A stretch of 64,000 bases of DNA from Paracoccaceae bacterium (GTDB lineage Bacteria; Pseudomonadota; Alphaproteobacteria; Rhodobacterales; Rhodobacteraceae). Shown here in pieces: positions 63,190 through 64,000 of the stretch; the stretch's first letter is position 1; each line of letters opens with the position of its first letter. Under the pieces are notes generated by a model. That model saw only the letters and a program-made list of their open reading frames with translations, had not been told where the DNA came from and ran no database searches. The translations under genes were made by a program, and so were the position numbers. The DNA is taken from NCBI GenBank assembly GCA_024236495.1, contig JACKKJ010000004.1:186001-250000 (forward strand), read 5' to 3'.

Positions 63190-64000
63190 TTAGCTTTGCG
63201 CGGCCGGGACGGCGGACTTGCCGCCATGCTCGATGGCCCAGGTTGCGTTGGTCTTGATCCCGCCAAGCGGGAAGAAGTGGACGGATTCGATGCCGAAATC
63301 GGGGTTGGCGGCCTTGTGAGCGGCAAGTTCGGCCACGAACTCGTTGGGCTCATAGGGCAAGAGCAGCTTGGTCACGTCCATGGCGCGCTTCTGCAGCACC
63401 TTGAGCGAGGGGCCGACACCGCAGGCGATGGCGAATTTGATCATGGTCTGAAGCTTCGCCGGACCCGCGACACCGATGTGGACCGGAATGTCGATGCCCT
63501 CGGCCTGCAGGCGGTTGACCCAGGCGATAACCGGCTTTGCCTCGAAACAGAACTGGGTGGCCATGGCCATCTTCGCGTCGGTACGTTCCTTGAACGCCTG
63601 TTTCCACTTCAGCGCGGCAATCACGTTCTTGTCCGACCCGTCGGGGTCGATGTCCTTGTTGCCTTCCGGGTGGCCCGCGACGTGAAGCCGGTCGAACCCG
63701 TCGAAAAGGCCGGTCTCGATCAACTGCATCGAATTGTCGAAGTCACCATGCGGGGTCGAGATGCCGCCACCGAGGAGAAGCGCCTGCTTCACGTCGGCCT
63801 CGCCCTTGTAGCGGGCGATCCAGTCCGCAAGCGTCGCCTTGTCCTTGATGATGCGCGCGGGGAAATGCGGCATCACCGGGAAGCCCTCGGCATGCAGCCG
63901 CTTGGCGGTCGCCACCATGTCCTCGATCGGGGTGCCCTCGATATGGGCGATGTAGACGCGCGTGCCGGCGGGCAGGATTTCACGGAAATCCTCCACTTTC
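63190..64000 (-). CDS. Methylenetetrahydrofolate reductase, C-terminal part (cut by window edge)
   Basis: About 270 residues of a MetF-like TIM-barrel reductase (FGFHVAGHPEGN-type FDRLHVAGHPEGN, AKMAMATQFCFEA and IPVHIGVAGPAKLQTM). It lacks the amino end, which lies beyond the window; the frame is open to the last base (KVEDFREI). It interconverts methylene- and methyltetrahydrofolate. Its partner is the adjacent corrinoid methyltransferase. Confidence 0.88.
   Translation of the reverse strand, partial: KVEDFREILPAGTRVYIAHIEGTPIEDMVATAKRLHAEGFPVMPHFPARIIKDKATLADWIARYKGEADVKQALLLGGGISTPHGDFDNSMQLIETGLFDGFDRLHVAGHPEGNKDIDPDGSDKNVIAALKWKQAFKERTDAKMAMATQFCFEAKPVIAWVNRLQAEGIDIPVHIGVAGPAKLQTMIKFAIACGVGPSLKVLQKRAMDVTKLLLPYEPNEFVAELAAHKAANPDFGIESVHFFPLGGIKTNATWAIEHGGKSAVPAAQS

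Overview
The window reads as chromosomal core sequence from a GC-rich alphaproteobacterium of the Rhodobacterales (Rhodobacter/Paracoccus/Rhodovulum type). The evidence is the gene content and the protein style: a split trp operon with a YibQ-like gene between trpE and trpG, a B12-dependent class II ribonucleotide reductase as the large nrd gene, a RSP_2648-type PIN protein, a double-length dCTP deaminase, DUF2852 and DUF2927 proteins, OlsB, a TakP-like TRAP binding protein and a yceD-rpmF-plsX-fabH-ihfA-merR block. I see no phage, transposase, integrase or CRISPR array. Gene density is close to 95 percent and translational coupling (ATGA or GTGA overlaps) is common.

Layout. 1-7.6 kb: tryptophan genes trpC (edge), ung, trpD, trpG, then a divergently placed YibQ-like deacetylase-fold protein, then trpE behind a PpiD-like foldase. 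7.7-12.7 kb: an aminotransferase, DUF2127 protein, gpt, fabI, and in the other direction pdxH, a two-domain cold-shock protein and a DUF192 lipoprotein. 12.7-17.2 kb: tRNA-Pro(TGG), a 520-bp regulatory region and nrdJ. 17.3-18 kb: two tandem, duplicated 77-residue EF-hand proteins. 18-21.9 kb: acetolactate synthase subunits ilvN and ilvB, separated by a membrane-protein gene on the opposite strand; ilvB is preceded by a complete attenuator with a 15-residue leader peptide. 22-26.9 kb: a CaCA antiporter and a TakP-like TRAP transporter. 26.9-33.3 kb: bpt, DUF2852, YbaK-like deacylase, glnE and small proteins. 33.3-35.9 kb: Entner-Doudoroff genes eda and edd with a LacI-type operator. 36.1-37.8 kb: rRNA methyltransferase plus PIN protein.

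37.9-43.8 kb is a single-strand run that looks like one envelope-related operon: MoxR ATPase, GNAT acetyltransferase, DUF2927 lipoprotein, a 55-residue membrane protein, a CoxE-type VWA protein, a 115-residue anchored protein, a DedA protein and an M48 protease. Five of these overlap or nearly abut (at most 2 bp apart). This is the best candidate here for an undescribed system.

43.9-64 kb: dksA-like gene, two flavoproteins, xthA, erpA, dgt, argS, a SPOR protein, nagZ, scpA-scpB, dcd, tRNA-Pro(GGG), merR, ihfA, fabH, plsX, rpmF, yceD, bamE, msrB, olsB, and at the right edge a methyltetrahydrofolate:corrinoid methyltransferase with a methylenetetrahydrofolate reductase that runs off the window.

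Regulatory highlights are the ilv attenuator, tandem NrdR-like boxes before nrdJ, palindromic operators before the TRAP and edd genes, and a dispersed extragenic repeat of about 35 bp present in five gene gaps.
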